Source: an uncultured Fusobacteriaceae bacterium (GTDB taxonomy: Bacteria; Fusobacteriota; Fusobacteriia; Fusobacteriales; Fusobacteriaceae). From it: a stretch of 8,886 nt of DNA. The stretch lies in NCBI GenBank assembly GCA_947072715.1, contig CAMTJB010000026.1:1-8886 (forward strand). The letters run 5' to 3'. A model generated the notes under the pieces. That model was not told where the DNA came from. It was given only the letters and a program-made list of their open reading frames with translations, and ran no database searches. The position numbers were made by a program, and so were the translations under genes. Shown here in pieces: positions 1-6,682 of the stretch; position 1 is the stretch's first letter; each line of letters starts with the position of its first letter.

Positions 1-21
1 TAAATACTGAGTGTAATTAGT

Positions 22-28
22 AGGAGGG
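22..28 (+). promoter_or_regulatory. Ribosome binding site of the 108-aa protein
   Basis: AGGAGGG is nearly a full match to the anti-Shine-Dalgarno and lies five bases before the ATG at 34. It fixes the start and is the best support that this short gene is translated. Confidence 0.85.
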
Positions 29-33
29 AAAAA

Positions 34-360
34 ATGACATTAGTTTTAGAAAAAATATTACAGACATCAATACTTCTTTGTCCAATAAATGCTAAAAAAC
101 TAAATAAAATAATTATGGGAGCTCTTGCAAACAACACAAAAGTGATTATAGATTTCACAAACATAAAAAGTATAACATTAGCTTTTTTATATTTTTCAAT
201 GAAAGATGTAAAGAAATATTCTAAGGGAAACTTAAATAATTTAATAATAGTAAGAAATCCAACTTCATTTTTATTTGAAGAGATTGAATATTTGAAGAAA
301 AATTATAAAGAGCTGTCTAAAAAATTTAATAAAATTGAAAACAATTATATTTTAGTTTAA
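34..360 (+). CDS. Small protein of unknown function, weakly STAS-like (DUF4325-like)
   Basis: This 108-residue protein has no signal peptide or convincing membrane segment, so it is probably cytoplasmic. Residues 36-59 form a hydrophobic strand ending in Asp-Phe (VIIDF, 37-41), then a short turn and an aromatic helix (SITLAFLYFSM). That pattern resembles the core of STAS-like DUF4325 domains, where a strand with a conserved DF precedes an 'is-sF' helix. A second strand (LIIV, 70-73) and a charged Lys/Glu C-terminal helix (80-100) fit an alternating alpha/beta fold. The ATG has an excellent ribosome binding site (AGGAGGG, 22-28) five bases upstream. It is the only rightward gene here and ends just before a two-way terminator. 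Its promoter and any operon partners lie outside the window. The STAS assignment is a visual resemblance only. That the gene is real is much more certain than its function. Confidence 0.72.
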   Translation: MTLVLEKILQTSILLCPINAKKLNKIIMGALANNTKVIIDFTNIKSITLAFLYFSMKDVKKYSKGNLNNLIIVRNPTSFLFEEIEYLKKNYKELSKKFNKIENNYILV

Positions 361-376
361 AATATAATTAAAATAA

Positions 377-417
377 AAAATAGAGGTTAATGCTATAGTA
401 GCATTAACCTCTATTTT
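377..417. terminator. Bidirectional intrinsic terminator between convergent genes
   Basis: A perfect 19-bp inverted repeat (377-395 with 399-417) has a 3-nt centre. The arms begin with AAAA and end with TTTT, so either transcript forms a long hairpin followed by a U-rich stretch. It lies 16 bases after the stop of the rightward 108-aa gene and 14 bases after the stop of the leftward ankyrin gene. It therefore serves both converging transcripts. Confidence 0.9.
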
Positions 418-431
418 AATTTAAAGTGAAA

Positions 432-1268
432 TTATTCTTTGACTCCATGAGTCTGTAAGAAAGCAATCATTTCAAGATTATTAGCTTCAGTTGCTATGCG
501 AAGAGCACCTCTACCATAAGAACTATAGTTAGGATTTACTCCTTTTTTGTAAAGAAGAGTTATAATGTTGGTAGAATTATTAGCTACTGCTTTTAAATAT
601 ACCTCACCTAAAATATTTTCGCCATCTTTATTGGACTCTTTTAAATTATAGTCATATTTAAGAAGAGAAATAATTTTATCTTCATCATTAGCATAGTATA
701 CAGGATAATTATTTTCGGAATCTTTAATTAAAGGAGAAGCTCCTTTTTTTAGAAGAGAATCGAGAATTTTTTTATCTCCTGTTACTGAGGCCCAAAATAT
801 AGGACTCCATCCATCATCATCTGTTGCCTTAATATTCGCTTTTCTTTCAATTAAGAGAAGGGAATAATTTGTAGGTTTTTTCTTTATAAAATTAACTAAA
901 AGGGGTTCCCCAAATTCATTTTTAATATTTAGGTTTGCGTTGTTTTTGATAAAAATTTTCAGAGCATTAAGACTCTTTACTTTAAAAATACTAAAGTTTT
1001 TATCTGGATCTACACCTTTATTTAAAAGTAACTCAATACTTTTAAGAGAATCTTTTATAACAGAATAATCTAACAAAGAAAGAGAATCCCTGTTTTTATA
1101 ATTAACAGGGAACCCTTGAGATAAAGAGTTGGAAAGAGCAACATTATCATCAATTAGAATGCTATTATACACATCTAAAGCATTAATTGTTTGCTTTTTT
1201 TCACCATTAGTACAACCAGTTAGAAAAATTACAACAATAAATATAACGATATGAGCTCTTTTAATCAT
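432..1268 (-). CDS. Ankyrin-repeat lipoprotein
   Basis: The 278-residue protein begins with a lipoprotein signal: MIKR, a hydrophobic core at about 7-16, then the lipobox LTGC with the lipidated Cys at 19. The +2 residue is Thr rather than Asp, so in a diderm cell outer-membrane anchoring is expected. The rest is a run of degenerate ankyrin repeats, at about 62-91, 119-150, 151-183, 184-214, 215-248 and 251-277. Typical helix-turn-helix and hairpin signatures include DGWSPIFWAS...LLKKGASP and IITLLYKKGVNPN. Ankyrin repeats bind proteins, and I infer a periplasm-facing binding or scaffold role with unknown partner. The ATG lies three bases after the typA stop and uses an AAGGGG site inside the typA end, so translation is probably coupled. 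It is the last gene of the leftward unit and ends at the 377-417 terminator. Fold and lipidation are well supported; the function is not known. Confidence 0.88.
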   Translation of the reverse strand: MIKRAHIVIFIVVIFLTGCTNGEKKQTINALDVYNSILIDDNVALSNSLSQGFPVNYKNRDSLSLLDYSVIKDSLKSIELLLNKGVDPDKNFSIFKVKSLNALKIFIKNNANLNIKNEFGEPLLVNFIKKKPTNYSLLLIERKANIKATDDDGWSPIFWASVTGDKKILDSLLKKGASPLIKDSENNYPVYYANDEDKIISLLKYDYNLKESNKDGENILGEVYLKAVANNSTNIITLLYKKGVNPNYSSYGRGALRIATEANNLEMIAFLQTHGVKE

Positions 1269-1271
1269 AGA

Positions 1272-3083
1272 TTACCCCTTCTTTTCGTTTTTCTTTCTTT
1301 CATTTTCACTTAAATGTCTTTTTCTTATTCTTATGAAGTTTGGAGTTACTTCTACTAATTCATCATCAGCGATATACTCTAAAGCTTGCTCAAGAGACAT
1401 TTTTCTTGGAGATGCTAATTTAATAGCATCGTCAGATCCAGATGCTCTCATATTTGTAAGTTTTTTCATTTTACAAACGTTAACAACTAGGTCGTTCTCT
1501 CTGTTGTGCTCTCCAATTATCATACCTTCGTAAACTTCTACACCTGGATCGTGGAACATGATTCCTCTATCTTGTAAGTTTCCTAATGCATATGCAATTG
1601 TTTTACCAGTTTCTAAAGAGATTAAAACTCCTTTGTTTCTAGCTGGGATATCTCCTTTGTAGATTTCGAAATCATAGAAAGAGTGGTTTAAGATTCCAGA
1701 TCCTTTTGTATCTGTTAAGAATTCACTTCTATAACCGATAAGTCCTCTTGCAGGAATTTTGAACTCTAAACGAGTATACCCGTCAGTTCCAGGATTCATA
1801 GTAACTAATTCTCCTTTTCTTTTTCCTAATTTTTCTATAACAACACCTGTAAAGTTATCATCAACATCAATTACAGCAAGTTCGATTGGCTCAAAAGTTA
1901 CTCCATCAATATCCTTGAATATAACTCTTGGTCTAGAAACTGCAACTTCATATCCTTCTCTTCTCATGTTTTCTAAAAGTATAGAAAGTTGAAGCTCTCC
2001 TCTACCTTTAACAACGAAAGCGTCAGCAGATTCAGTAGCTTCTACTCTCATACTTACGTTACCTTGTAACTCTTTTTGTAATCTATCCCAGATATTTCTA
2101 GAAGTAACAAATTTACCGTCTTTTCCAACGAATGGAGAGTCATTTACCATGAATGTCATAGCAAGTGTAGGCTCATCTATATCGATAAGAGGTAAAGCTT
2201 TTGGATTTAATGCATCAGCAATTGTTTCTCCAATATCAATGTTAGGAAGTCCAGCTATTGAAACGATATCTCCAGCAGAAGCTTCAAGAACTTCAACCTT
2301 TTTTAATCCTTCATAACCGTAAATTACAGATACTTTACCTTTAACTTGTTTTCCGTCTCTTTTTATTAAGATAACTTCTTGATTCTTTTTAACTGTACCG
2401 TTGTAAACTCTACCTACAGCTATTTTACCAACATAGTTATCATATTCAATGTTAGCGATTAAGAATTGTAAAGCTTCCTCTTTAGTTCCCTCAGGATCAG
2501 GTACATGCTCAATAATAGTTTCAAATAATGGAATCATATTATCACTTGTATCTTCTAAATTTAACTTAGCAAATCCACCTCTACCAGATGCATAAACTAC
2601 TGGGAATTCTAATTGGTGCTCGTTAGCATTTAACTCTAAGAATAAGTCATATATAGTATATAAAACTTCCTCAGGAGTTGCATTTGGTCTATCTATTTTG
2701 TTAACAACAACGATAGGTCTATGTCCTTGCTCTAAAGCTTTCTTTAAAACGTATTTTGTTTGAGGCATTGTTCCTTCAAAGGCGTCAACTAGTAATATAA
2801 CAGAGTCAACCATTTTCATAATTCTTTGTACTTCTCCACCGAAGTCAGCATGTCCTGGAGTATCAACTATGTTAATTTTATAATCTTTATAGTGAACAGA
2901 GGCATTTTTAGCAAATATTGTGATTCCTCTTTCTTTTTCAATATCATTAGAGTCCATTACTCTTTCTGCAACACTTTCAAGTTCGTGAGCTCCGAATACT
3001 CCTGCTTGTCTTAATAGGCAGTCAACTAGTGTTGTTTTACCGTGGTCTACGTGAGCTATAATAGCTACATTTTTAATTTTCAT
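1272..3083 (-). CDS. typA: Ribosome-associated translational GTPase TypA/BipA
   Basis: This full-length 603-residue translation-factor GTPase binds the 70S ribosome and is known in the family for roles in ribosome assembly and in stress or cold adaptation. The G domain shows every motif: AHVDHGKTT (10-18), ERGITI (51-56), DTPGHAD (74-80), NKID (128-131) and YASGRGG (164-170). An EF-Tu-like domain 2 (about 205-295), an EF-G III-like domain (about 305-385) and a V-like domain (about 395-480) follow. The BipA-specific C-terminal domain carries [10 protein letters not shown] (540-549) and the basic IRIRKRHL (584-591). These separate it from EF-G and LepA. The ATG has an AAGGAA site (3091-3096) seven bases upstream. 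It follows truB by 59 bases with no terminator visible between them, so cotranscription is likely. It is coupled to the ankyrin lipoprotein downstream. Identification is essentially certain. Confidence 0.98.
   Translation of the reverse strand: MKIKNVAIIAHVDHGKTTLVDCLLRQAGVFGAHELESVAERVMDSNDIEKERGITIFAKNASVHYKDYKINIVDTPGHADFGGEVQRIMKMVDSVILLVDAFEGTMPQTKYVLKKALEQGHRPIVVVNKIDRPNATPEEVLYTIYDLFLELNANEHQLEFPVVYASGRGGFAKLNLEDTSDNMIPLFETIIEHVPDPEGTKEEALQFLIANIEYDNYVGKIAVGRVYNGTVKKNQEVILIKRDGKQVKGKVSVIYGYEGLKKVEVLEASAGDIVSIAGLPNIDIGETIADALNPKALPLIDIDEPTLAMTFMVNDSPFVGKDGKFVTSRNIWDRLQKELQGNVSMRVEATESADAFVVKGRGELQLSILLENMRREGYEVAVSRPRVIFKDIDGVTFEPIELAVIDVDDNFTGVVIEKLGKRKGELVTMNPGTDGYTRLEFKIPARGLIGYRSEFLTDTKGSGILNHSFYDFEIYKGDIPARNKGVLISLETGKTIAYALGNLQDRGIMFHDPGVEVYEGMIIGEHNRENDLVVNVCKMKKLTNMRASGSDDAIKLASPRKMSLEQALEYIADDELVEVTPNFIRIRKRHLSENERKKNEKKG
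1275..1280 (-). promoter_or_regulatory. Ribosome binding site of the ankyrin lipoprotein, inside the typA 3' end
   Basis: AAGGGG on the minus strand encodes part of the last Lys-Gly codons of typA and lies six bases before the ATG at 1268. The typA stop (1272-1274) falls between this site and the start. The arrangement is typical of translational coupling. Confidence 0.75.
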
Positions 3084-3120
3084 TAAACACTTCCTTTATT
3101 TTAATTTTATATTTTTGAAC

Positions 3121-3160
3121 ATTTATAACCGTTAAATTTTGATTAAAAATATTTATAACC
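3121..3160. repeat. Short direct repeat spanning the truB stop
   Basis: The 10-mer ATTTATAACC occurs at 3121-3130 and again at 3151-3160, exactly 30 bases apart. The second copy is inside the truB C-terminal codons and the first is in the truB-typA gap. On the minus strand each reads GGTTATAAAT. No -35 box at a good distance accompanies them, so I do not call a promoter. In such A+T-rich DNA it may be chance or a small 3'-end duplication. Confidence 0.4.
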
Positions 3161-4000
3161 TTTTAATCTATTTTTTTCTATACTTCCAAGGCCAATAAAC
3201 TCATCTTTATAGTAGACAGAGTACAATCCATCTATTTCAGTGAAAGAGAAGCTATTTCCATTTCTATAATATTTTAGGTGCTCGTCTGTAGTTATCTCTA
3301 TTTTAGGATAATTAAAATAGTTTTCAACACTAAACATGAAATCAAAATTTGATTCATTGCACATATTTTCAATCTCTTCTAAAGTATAGCATTTAGAAAG
3401 AGGTGTATCTCCAACTCTTGTTCTGTTAAGAGCAGTCATTGTAGCGTAAACTTCTAAAGTTTCTCCAATATCATAGATAAGTGAACGAATATATGTTCCT
3501 TTTGAAACAGAACAGAATAATTCACCAGATCTACCATTAAAGCTTTCTAAAGTAAGAGTTGCTATTTCAACATCCCTCTCTTTTCTTTCAATAATGATTC
3601 CTTCTCTAGCTAAATCATAAAGTCTTTTTCCATCTACTTTTAAGGCAGAATACATAGGTGGTACTTGTTTGATTTTTCCTTTAAAATTATCTAAGACTTT
3701 TTCAAAATCGTCTTTATTAATAATTTCAAAATCTTTTTTAGCAACAACAGTTCCTTCAGTATCGTAAGTGTCAGTCTTATAACCAAGATCAAAGCCAGCT
3801 AGATAATCTTTATCTTTACCTTCAAGGTCTTGAACCATTTTTGTAGCTCTTCCAACACAGATAATCATAACACCTGTAGCTAGAGGATCAAGGGTTCCAG
3901 TATGTCCTATTCTCTTTTCTTTTAATAGTTTTTTCAATTTTCTTACAACGTCAAAGGAAGTTATTCCTTTAGGTTTATTTATACATATAATACCATCCAA
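3143..4000 (-). CDS. truB: tRNA pseudouridine-55 synthase TruB (TTG start)
   Basis: TruB isomerises U55 to pseudouridine in the T-loop of nearly all tRNAs. Starting at TTG 4000 gives 285 residues beginning MDGIICINKPKGITS, which matches the usual family N-terminus. The catalytic motif GHTGTLDPLATG (32-43) contains the nucleophile Asp38. KDYLAGFDLG (64-73), the PPMYSALKVDGKRLYDLAREG region (114-134) and the SKGTYIRSL motif (166-174) are all present. A short C-terminal domain (about 230-285) resembles a reduced PUA-like tail, as in many bacterial TruBs. An in-frame upstream TTG at 4045 would add 15 residues, but it overlaps the -10 box and lacks a ribosome binding site. The chosen start has GGGAG nine bases upstream. 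The gene has its own likely promoter and leads the truB-typA-ankyrin unit. Here it is not next to rbfA or ribF, its common partners. Confidence 0.95.
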   Translation of the reverse strand: MDGIICINKPKGITSFDVVRKLKKLLKEKRIGHTGTLDPLATGVMIICVGRATKMVQDLEGKDKDYLAGFDLGYKTDTYDTEGTVVAKKDFEIINKDDFEKVLDNFKGKIKQVPPMYSALKVDGKRLYDLAREGIIIERKERDVEIATLTLESFNGRSGELFCSVSKGTYIRSLIYDIGETLEVYATMTALNRTRVGDTPLSKCYTLEEIENMCNESNFDFMFSVENYFNYPKIEITTDEHLKYYRNGNSFSFTEIDGLYSVYYKDEFIGLGSIEKNRLKGYKYF

Positions 4001-4009
4001 AAATATCAA

Positions 4010-4014
4010 CTCCC
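4010..4014 (-). promoter_or_regulatory. Ribosome binding site deciding the truB TTG start
   Basis: On the minus strand GGGAG lies nine bases before the TTG at 4000. No comparable site precedes the TTG at 4045. This, with the family N-terminus, fixes the shorter form. Confidence 0.7.
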
Positions 4015-4033
4015 AAAAAAATACATATTCATT

Positions 4034-4062
4034 ATTATAACACAATACATAGTTTTTTGAAA
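4034..4062 (-). promoter_or_regulatory. Probable sigma-70 type promoter of truB
   Basis: The minus strand reads TGTTATAAT at 4042-4034, a perfect -10 hexamer (4034-4039) with the extended TGn element. Seventeen bases upstream is a weak -35 (TTTCAA, 4057-4062, three of six matches), which an extended -10 can tolerate. The predicted transcript start is near 4027, giving a leader of about 27 bases before the TTG. It lies just downstream of the terminator of the preceding gene, where a new promoter is expected. Confidence 0.65.
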
Positions 4063-4087
4063 TATCTTTTATTGAACAGTCATAATA

Positions 4088-4122
4088 AAAAATAAAGAGA
4101 TATGCACTATCTCTTTATTTTT
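4088..4122 (-). terminator. Intrinsic terminator after the DUF4015 gene
   Basis: A perfect 15-bp inverted repeat (4088-4102 with 4108-4122) encloses the loop TGCAC. The A-run on one arm and the T-run on the other mean the leftward transcript ends its hairpin in a U-tract. It lies about 70 bases after the stop at 4191 and just before the truB promoter. The symmetry would allow action on the other strand too, but no rightward gene reaches it. Confidence 0.8.
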
Positions 4123-4128
4123 CTAATG

Positions 4129-4140
4129 TTTACATGTAAA
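4129..4140. repeat. 12-bp perfect palindrome between terminator and DUF4015 stop
   Basis: TTTACATGTAAA is a perfect 12-bp palindrome. It lies between the DUF4015 stop and its terminator, next to a long A/T homopolymer tract (about 4149-4180). It resembles a dimeric-regulator half-site pair but is not close to a promoter that I can identify, so its role is unclear. Confidence 0.4.
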
Positions 4141-4190
4141 AATAAGTTAAAAAAATTTTTTTTATTTTATTTTTTTTATGAATTTATTGA

Positions 4191-5849
4191 TTATTTTGTT
4201 TTTTCAAAGCTATATCTGTTACTTGCATTCCATAAAATATATTCTTTTAGACCTAAATCATTAAGGGCTTTTATTTGAGCTCTAACTTCATTAACTCCAT
4301 AGTTAATATGACCTTTAACCCAACGAGCTGTAAAATCTTGTATCCATGTTCTTACAATAGCTGGTGTATCAATATTGTGATCTCTATTTAATGAGTCCCT
4401 AGTTGAACCGTAAACAGTTTTGTAAGGTTCAGCATCTGGAATTTTTGTTCCATATGTTCCATTTGCATAGTGACTTGGATAAACCATTGGGCAGATATAA
4501 TCAACAGCATTAGATGCAGCTTCCCAATATTGTCCTAAAGCCATATCATCTGGAGATGTACCTACTTGTCCGTAAACGTCAGCAGCAGTATATACTTCTA
4601 AAGGCGACAGTTGTTTGTATGCTTCTTTTAAATATCTTTGAATTGCAACCGGTTTACTTTCTCCATTTGGATTTCTATAATCTAAATAAGGATCTAGTTT
4701 TCCACCATTAGAAGCAGGGAATCTAACATAGTCGAATTGAATCTCATTAAATCCAACTTTAGCCGCTTCTTTAGCAACGTCAATATTATATTGCCATAAG
4801 TTTCTATCATGAGCAGAAACCCAAACTAATCCATCAGCATTAGTAAATGGTTTTCCAGTTCTTTTGTCTAAGATAGTTTTGTTAGTTTTTGTTTTAGCAT
4901 AAGTAGGGTCTTTAAAAGATACTATTCTCGCTATTAAATAAATGTTATTCTTTTTAAGTTTTGCAATCGTTGGAGCAATATCCTTAAATGGTGATCTAGT
5001 ATCTGAAGGGATACCGTTTTTTTCAACAACATTAGGCATTTTCCATAATAAGTGACCATCATCATTTTTAACATCAATAACAAATGCATTAATTTCAGTT
5101 TTGTTAGCTAAGTCAATAAGTCTGTCTAAACTTTTTGTAACAGATAGAGATGTAGCTGAAACATAGATACCTTTAACAGCAACTCTAGGGTTGCTTTTAT
5201 AATTTTTCTTAGGCATAGGAGTAAAGTCAAGTTGAGCCCAATTTTTAGGTAATGTATCAGTAATTTTATCTGTTAATGCACTGCTTTTTACCCAACCAGT
5301 TGAAGTTTTTCTATCCTTTTTATATTTTATTTTAGAGTATTTTACTGGATTTTTTTCTCCAACAGTCTTTTCCTCTAAAACAGTTACTCTCGTGTTTATT
5401 CTTAAATAATCTGATTTTTTTTCAACACCAGGAGCTTCAGTAACTTTTAAGTTATGAACTTTTGTGAAATCATACTGAGATTTGTCAGCAACCTTAGAAA
5501 CCGGTTCTTCAGGAATTTCATTTTTAATATTAGGATTATTATCGTAAGAAGCTACAGTAGTTTCTACATTGGTCTCCGAATTTTCTTTTGAAATTGCTGC
5601 CTCTTTTGTATCAATAGCTTTAGAATCAAAAGATGGCTCAGGAACTATAATTTCCTGCTCTTTTATAGGAGTAATCTCTTTTTTTACAGTAGATTCTTTT
5701 GTAGAATCTACAACTTTAGAGACTTTGCTTGTAGAGCCTTTTTCCTCAATAAATTGTCCTTGTATAACTTTTACCTCTGTTACGTATTCGCTACTATAAC
5801 TACTTAAAGTAAGTAAAGTTAGAAGAGTAGCACATAAAATTTTTTTCAC
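4191..5849 (-). CDS. Secreted SH3b plus DUF4015 glycoside-hydrolase-like protein
   Basis: This 552-residue protein has an N-terminal signal peptide (MKK, hydrophobic core at about 4-16, likely cleavage near 20) without a lipobox. An acidic, Lys/Glu/Ser/Thr-rich low-complexity linker (about 30-125) follows. Residues about 128-196 look like a bacterial SH3 domain (SH3b), often used for cell-wall binding, ending in the STGWVKSSAL strand. Residues about 222-548 match the DUF4015 putative glycosidase family, a TIM-barrel group related to GH13-type hydrolases. Landmarks are GIYVS (227-231), VIDVKNDDG (257-265), QFDYVRFP (371-378), PMVYPSHY (454-461) and ILWNASNRYS (538-547). Acidic residues such as Asp259, Asp262 and Asp373 are candidate catalytic or binding residues. 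I infer an exported, envelope-associated enzyme acting on a glycan; the substrate is unknown. The start is GTG with a strong GGAGGG site. It follows recR by 58 bases and has its own terminator. Confidence 0.9.
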   Translation of the reverse strand: MKKILCATLLTLLTLSSYSSEYVTEVKVIQGQFIEEKGSTSKVSKVVDSTKESTVKKEITPIKEQEIIVPEPSFDSKAIDTKEAAISKENSETNVETTVASYDNNPNIKNEIPEEPVSKVADKSQYDFTKVHNLKVTEAPGVEKKSDYLRINTRVTVLEEKTVGEKNPVKYSKIKYKKDRKTSTGWVKSSALTDKITDTLPKNWAQLDFTPMPKKNYKSNPRVAVKGIYVSATSLSVTKSLDRLIDLANKTEINAFVIDVKNDDGHLLWKMPNVVEKNGIPSDTRSPFKDIAPTIAKLKKNNIYLIARIVSFKDPTYAKTKTNKTILDKRTGKPFTNADGLVWVSAHDRNLWQYNIDVAKEAAKVGFNEIQFDYVRFPASNGGKLDPYLDYRNPNGESKPVAIQRYLKEAYKQLSPLEVYTAADVYGQVGTSPDDMALGQYWEAASNAVDYICPMVYPSHYANGTYGTKIPDAEPYKTVYGSTRDSLNRDHNIDTPAIVRTWIQDFTARWVKGHINYGVNEVRAQIKALNDLGLKEYILWNASNRYSFEKTK

Positions 5850-5855
5850 TAAAAT

Positions 5856-5861
5856 CCCTCC
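5856..5861 (-). promoter_or_regulatory. Ribosome binding site deciding the GTG start of the DUF4015 gene
   Basis: GGAGGG on the minus strand lies six bases before the GTG at 5849. The codons after it (MKKILCATLL) give a textbook signal peptide, so the GTG is accepted as the start. Confidence 0.85.
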
Positions 5862-5898
5862 AATGAATATATTTAAAATTAATTTATAAGACGATTAC

Positions 5899-5904
5899 AT
5901 TATA
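5899..5904 (-). promoter_or_regulatory. Possible -10 box upstream of the DUF4015 gene
   Basis: A perfect TATAAT on the minus strand falls just after the recR stop, 50 bases before the GTG start. No good -35 is visible at 16-18 bases upstream, inside the recR end. No terminator lies between recR and this gene, so it may be read through from recR, have its own weak promoter, or both. Confidence 0.35.
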
Positions 5905-5907
5905 CTG

Positions 5908-6501
5908 CTATATCTCTTGACGTCCTTCTAATGCCCTAGAAATTGTAGCTGAGTCCGCATGCTCAATATTACCACCAATAGGAATTCCACTAGCAATACG
6001 AGTGATTTTTATATTAAAATCTTTTAATAATTTATATAAATAAAGTGTTGTAGTCTCTCCCTCTAAATCAGGATTTATAGCAATTATAATTTCAGATATA
6101 TTATCACTAGCTACTCTTTTAATAAGAGATTCTAAGTTTAGTTTATTTGGAGTGATACCTTTTAAAGGGGCTAACTTCCCTCCTAGAACATGATATACAC
6201 CTTTAAACTTACCAGTTTTTTCAAAAGAAATAATATCACGGCTATCTTCAACTATACACAGAACAGATTTATCCCTAAATTCGCTAGAGCATATAGAACA
6301 CTGATTTTTTTCTGATAAATTACCACAAGTAACACATTTTTTTATAGTTTGTTTAGCTTCTAGAATTGTATTTGAAAATTTAATAGCCTCTTGCATACTT
6401 AAATTAAGCATATGAAAGGCTATTCTAGTTGCACTTTTTCTTCCAATTCCAGGCAGTTTATTTAATTCATCAATTAACTTATCTAAAGCATTTGTTGTCA
6501 T
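5908..6501 (-). CDS. recR: Recombination mediator protein RecR
   Basis: RecR works with RecO (and RecF) to load RecA onto SSB-coated single-stranded DNA in gap repair. The 197-residue protein has the usual length and order. The helix-hairpin-helix LPGIGRKSATRIAFHML is at 16-32. A C4 zinc finger has Cys56, Cys59, Cys68 and Cys71 (CVTC...CSIC). A Toprim domain starts near 79 with the acidic VEDS (84-87) and continues through the INPDLEGETT strand (142-151). The C-terminal segment carries SGIPIGG (171-177) and the HADSATISRALEGR tail (181-194). The ATG has only a weak upstream purine tract (AAGG). In many bacteria recR follows dnaX and a YbaB-family gene. Here those partners are absent, and recR sits alone between the pfkA terminator and the DUF4015 gene, with a possible promoter at 6570-6599. 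The identification is firm. Confidence 0.98.
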   Translation of the reverse strand: MTTNALDKLIDELNKLPGIGRKSATRIAFHMLNLSMQEAIKFSNTILEAKQTIKKCVTCGNLSEKNQCSICSSEFRDKSVLCIVEDSRDIISFEKTGKFKGVYHVLGGKLAPLKGITPNKLNLESLIKRVASDNISEIIIAINPDLEGETTTLYLYKLLKDFNIKITRIASGIPIGGNIEHADSATISRALEGRQEI

Positions 6502-6569
6502 TCTCTACCTTACCCTTTATTTAAATTTTAGAAGATAATACTATTAAATTATTTTTTTACTTAGTAGCT

Positions 6570-6599
6570 TTTATAGTCTAATTATTACATACTTTTCAA
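6570..6599 (-). promoter_or_regulatory. Candidate promoter of recR
   Basis: On the minus strand TTGAAA (6594-6599) and TATAAA (6570-6575) are separated by 18 bases. They lie between the pfkA terminator and recR and predict a leader of about 60 bases. Such matches are common in A+T-rich DNA, so this is only a likely site. I see nothing else in the 181-base gap apart from this and the terminator. Confidence 0.42.
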
Positions 6600-6635
6600 T
6601 TTTATCTTAAAAAATAGAATAAAGCAATAATTAAT

Positions 6636-6673
6636 AAAAAAAATAACCTGCAACAAATAAATGAGCAGGTCAT
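6636..6673 (-). terminator. Intrinsic terminator after pfkA
   Basis: On the minus strand a 9-bp stem (6665-6673 with 6643-6651, one G-U pair, core ACCTGC/GCAGGT) encloses a 13-base loop. It is followed by eight uridines (6636-6643). It starts ten bases after the pfkA stop and closes the accD-accA-pfkA unit. Confidence 0.85.
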
Positions 6674-6682
6674 AAAATATAT

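Noticed and set aside
1333..1992. Two rightward open frames opposite typA (1333-1533 and 1759-1992)
   Set aside because: They lie wholly antisense to strongly conserved typA codons, have no ribosome binding site I can defend, and show Ser/Thr-rich compositions typical of antisense shadows.
2826..3014. Rightward open frame opposite the typA G domain
   Set aside because: It is antisense to the most conserved part of typA and has no independent coding evidence.
4001..4045. Longer truB starting at TTG 4045
   Set aside because: The added residues do not match TruB family N-termini, the codons overlap a perfect extended -10 element, and no Shine-Dalgarno precedes that TTG.
4514..4711. Rightward open frame opposite the DUF4015 domain
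   Set aside because: It lies fully inside a well-supported gene on the other strand and resembles no known protein.
5569..5799. Rightward open frame opposite the DUF4015 linker
   Set aside because: It exists because the sense strand is a low-complexity Glu/Lys/Thr linker; the antisense product is Ser/Phe/Val-rich and has no support.
6502..6682. Small RNA or riboswitch in the pfkA-recR gap
   Set aside because: Apart from the pfkA terminator and a promoter-like pair, the sequence is A+T-rich without a conserved fold I recognise.
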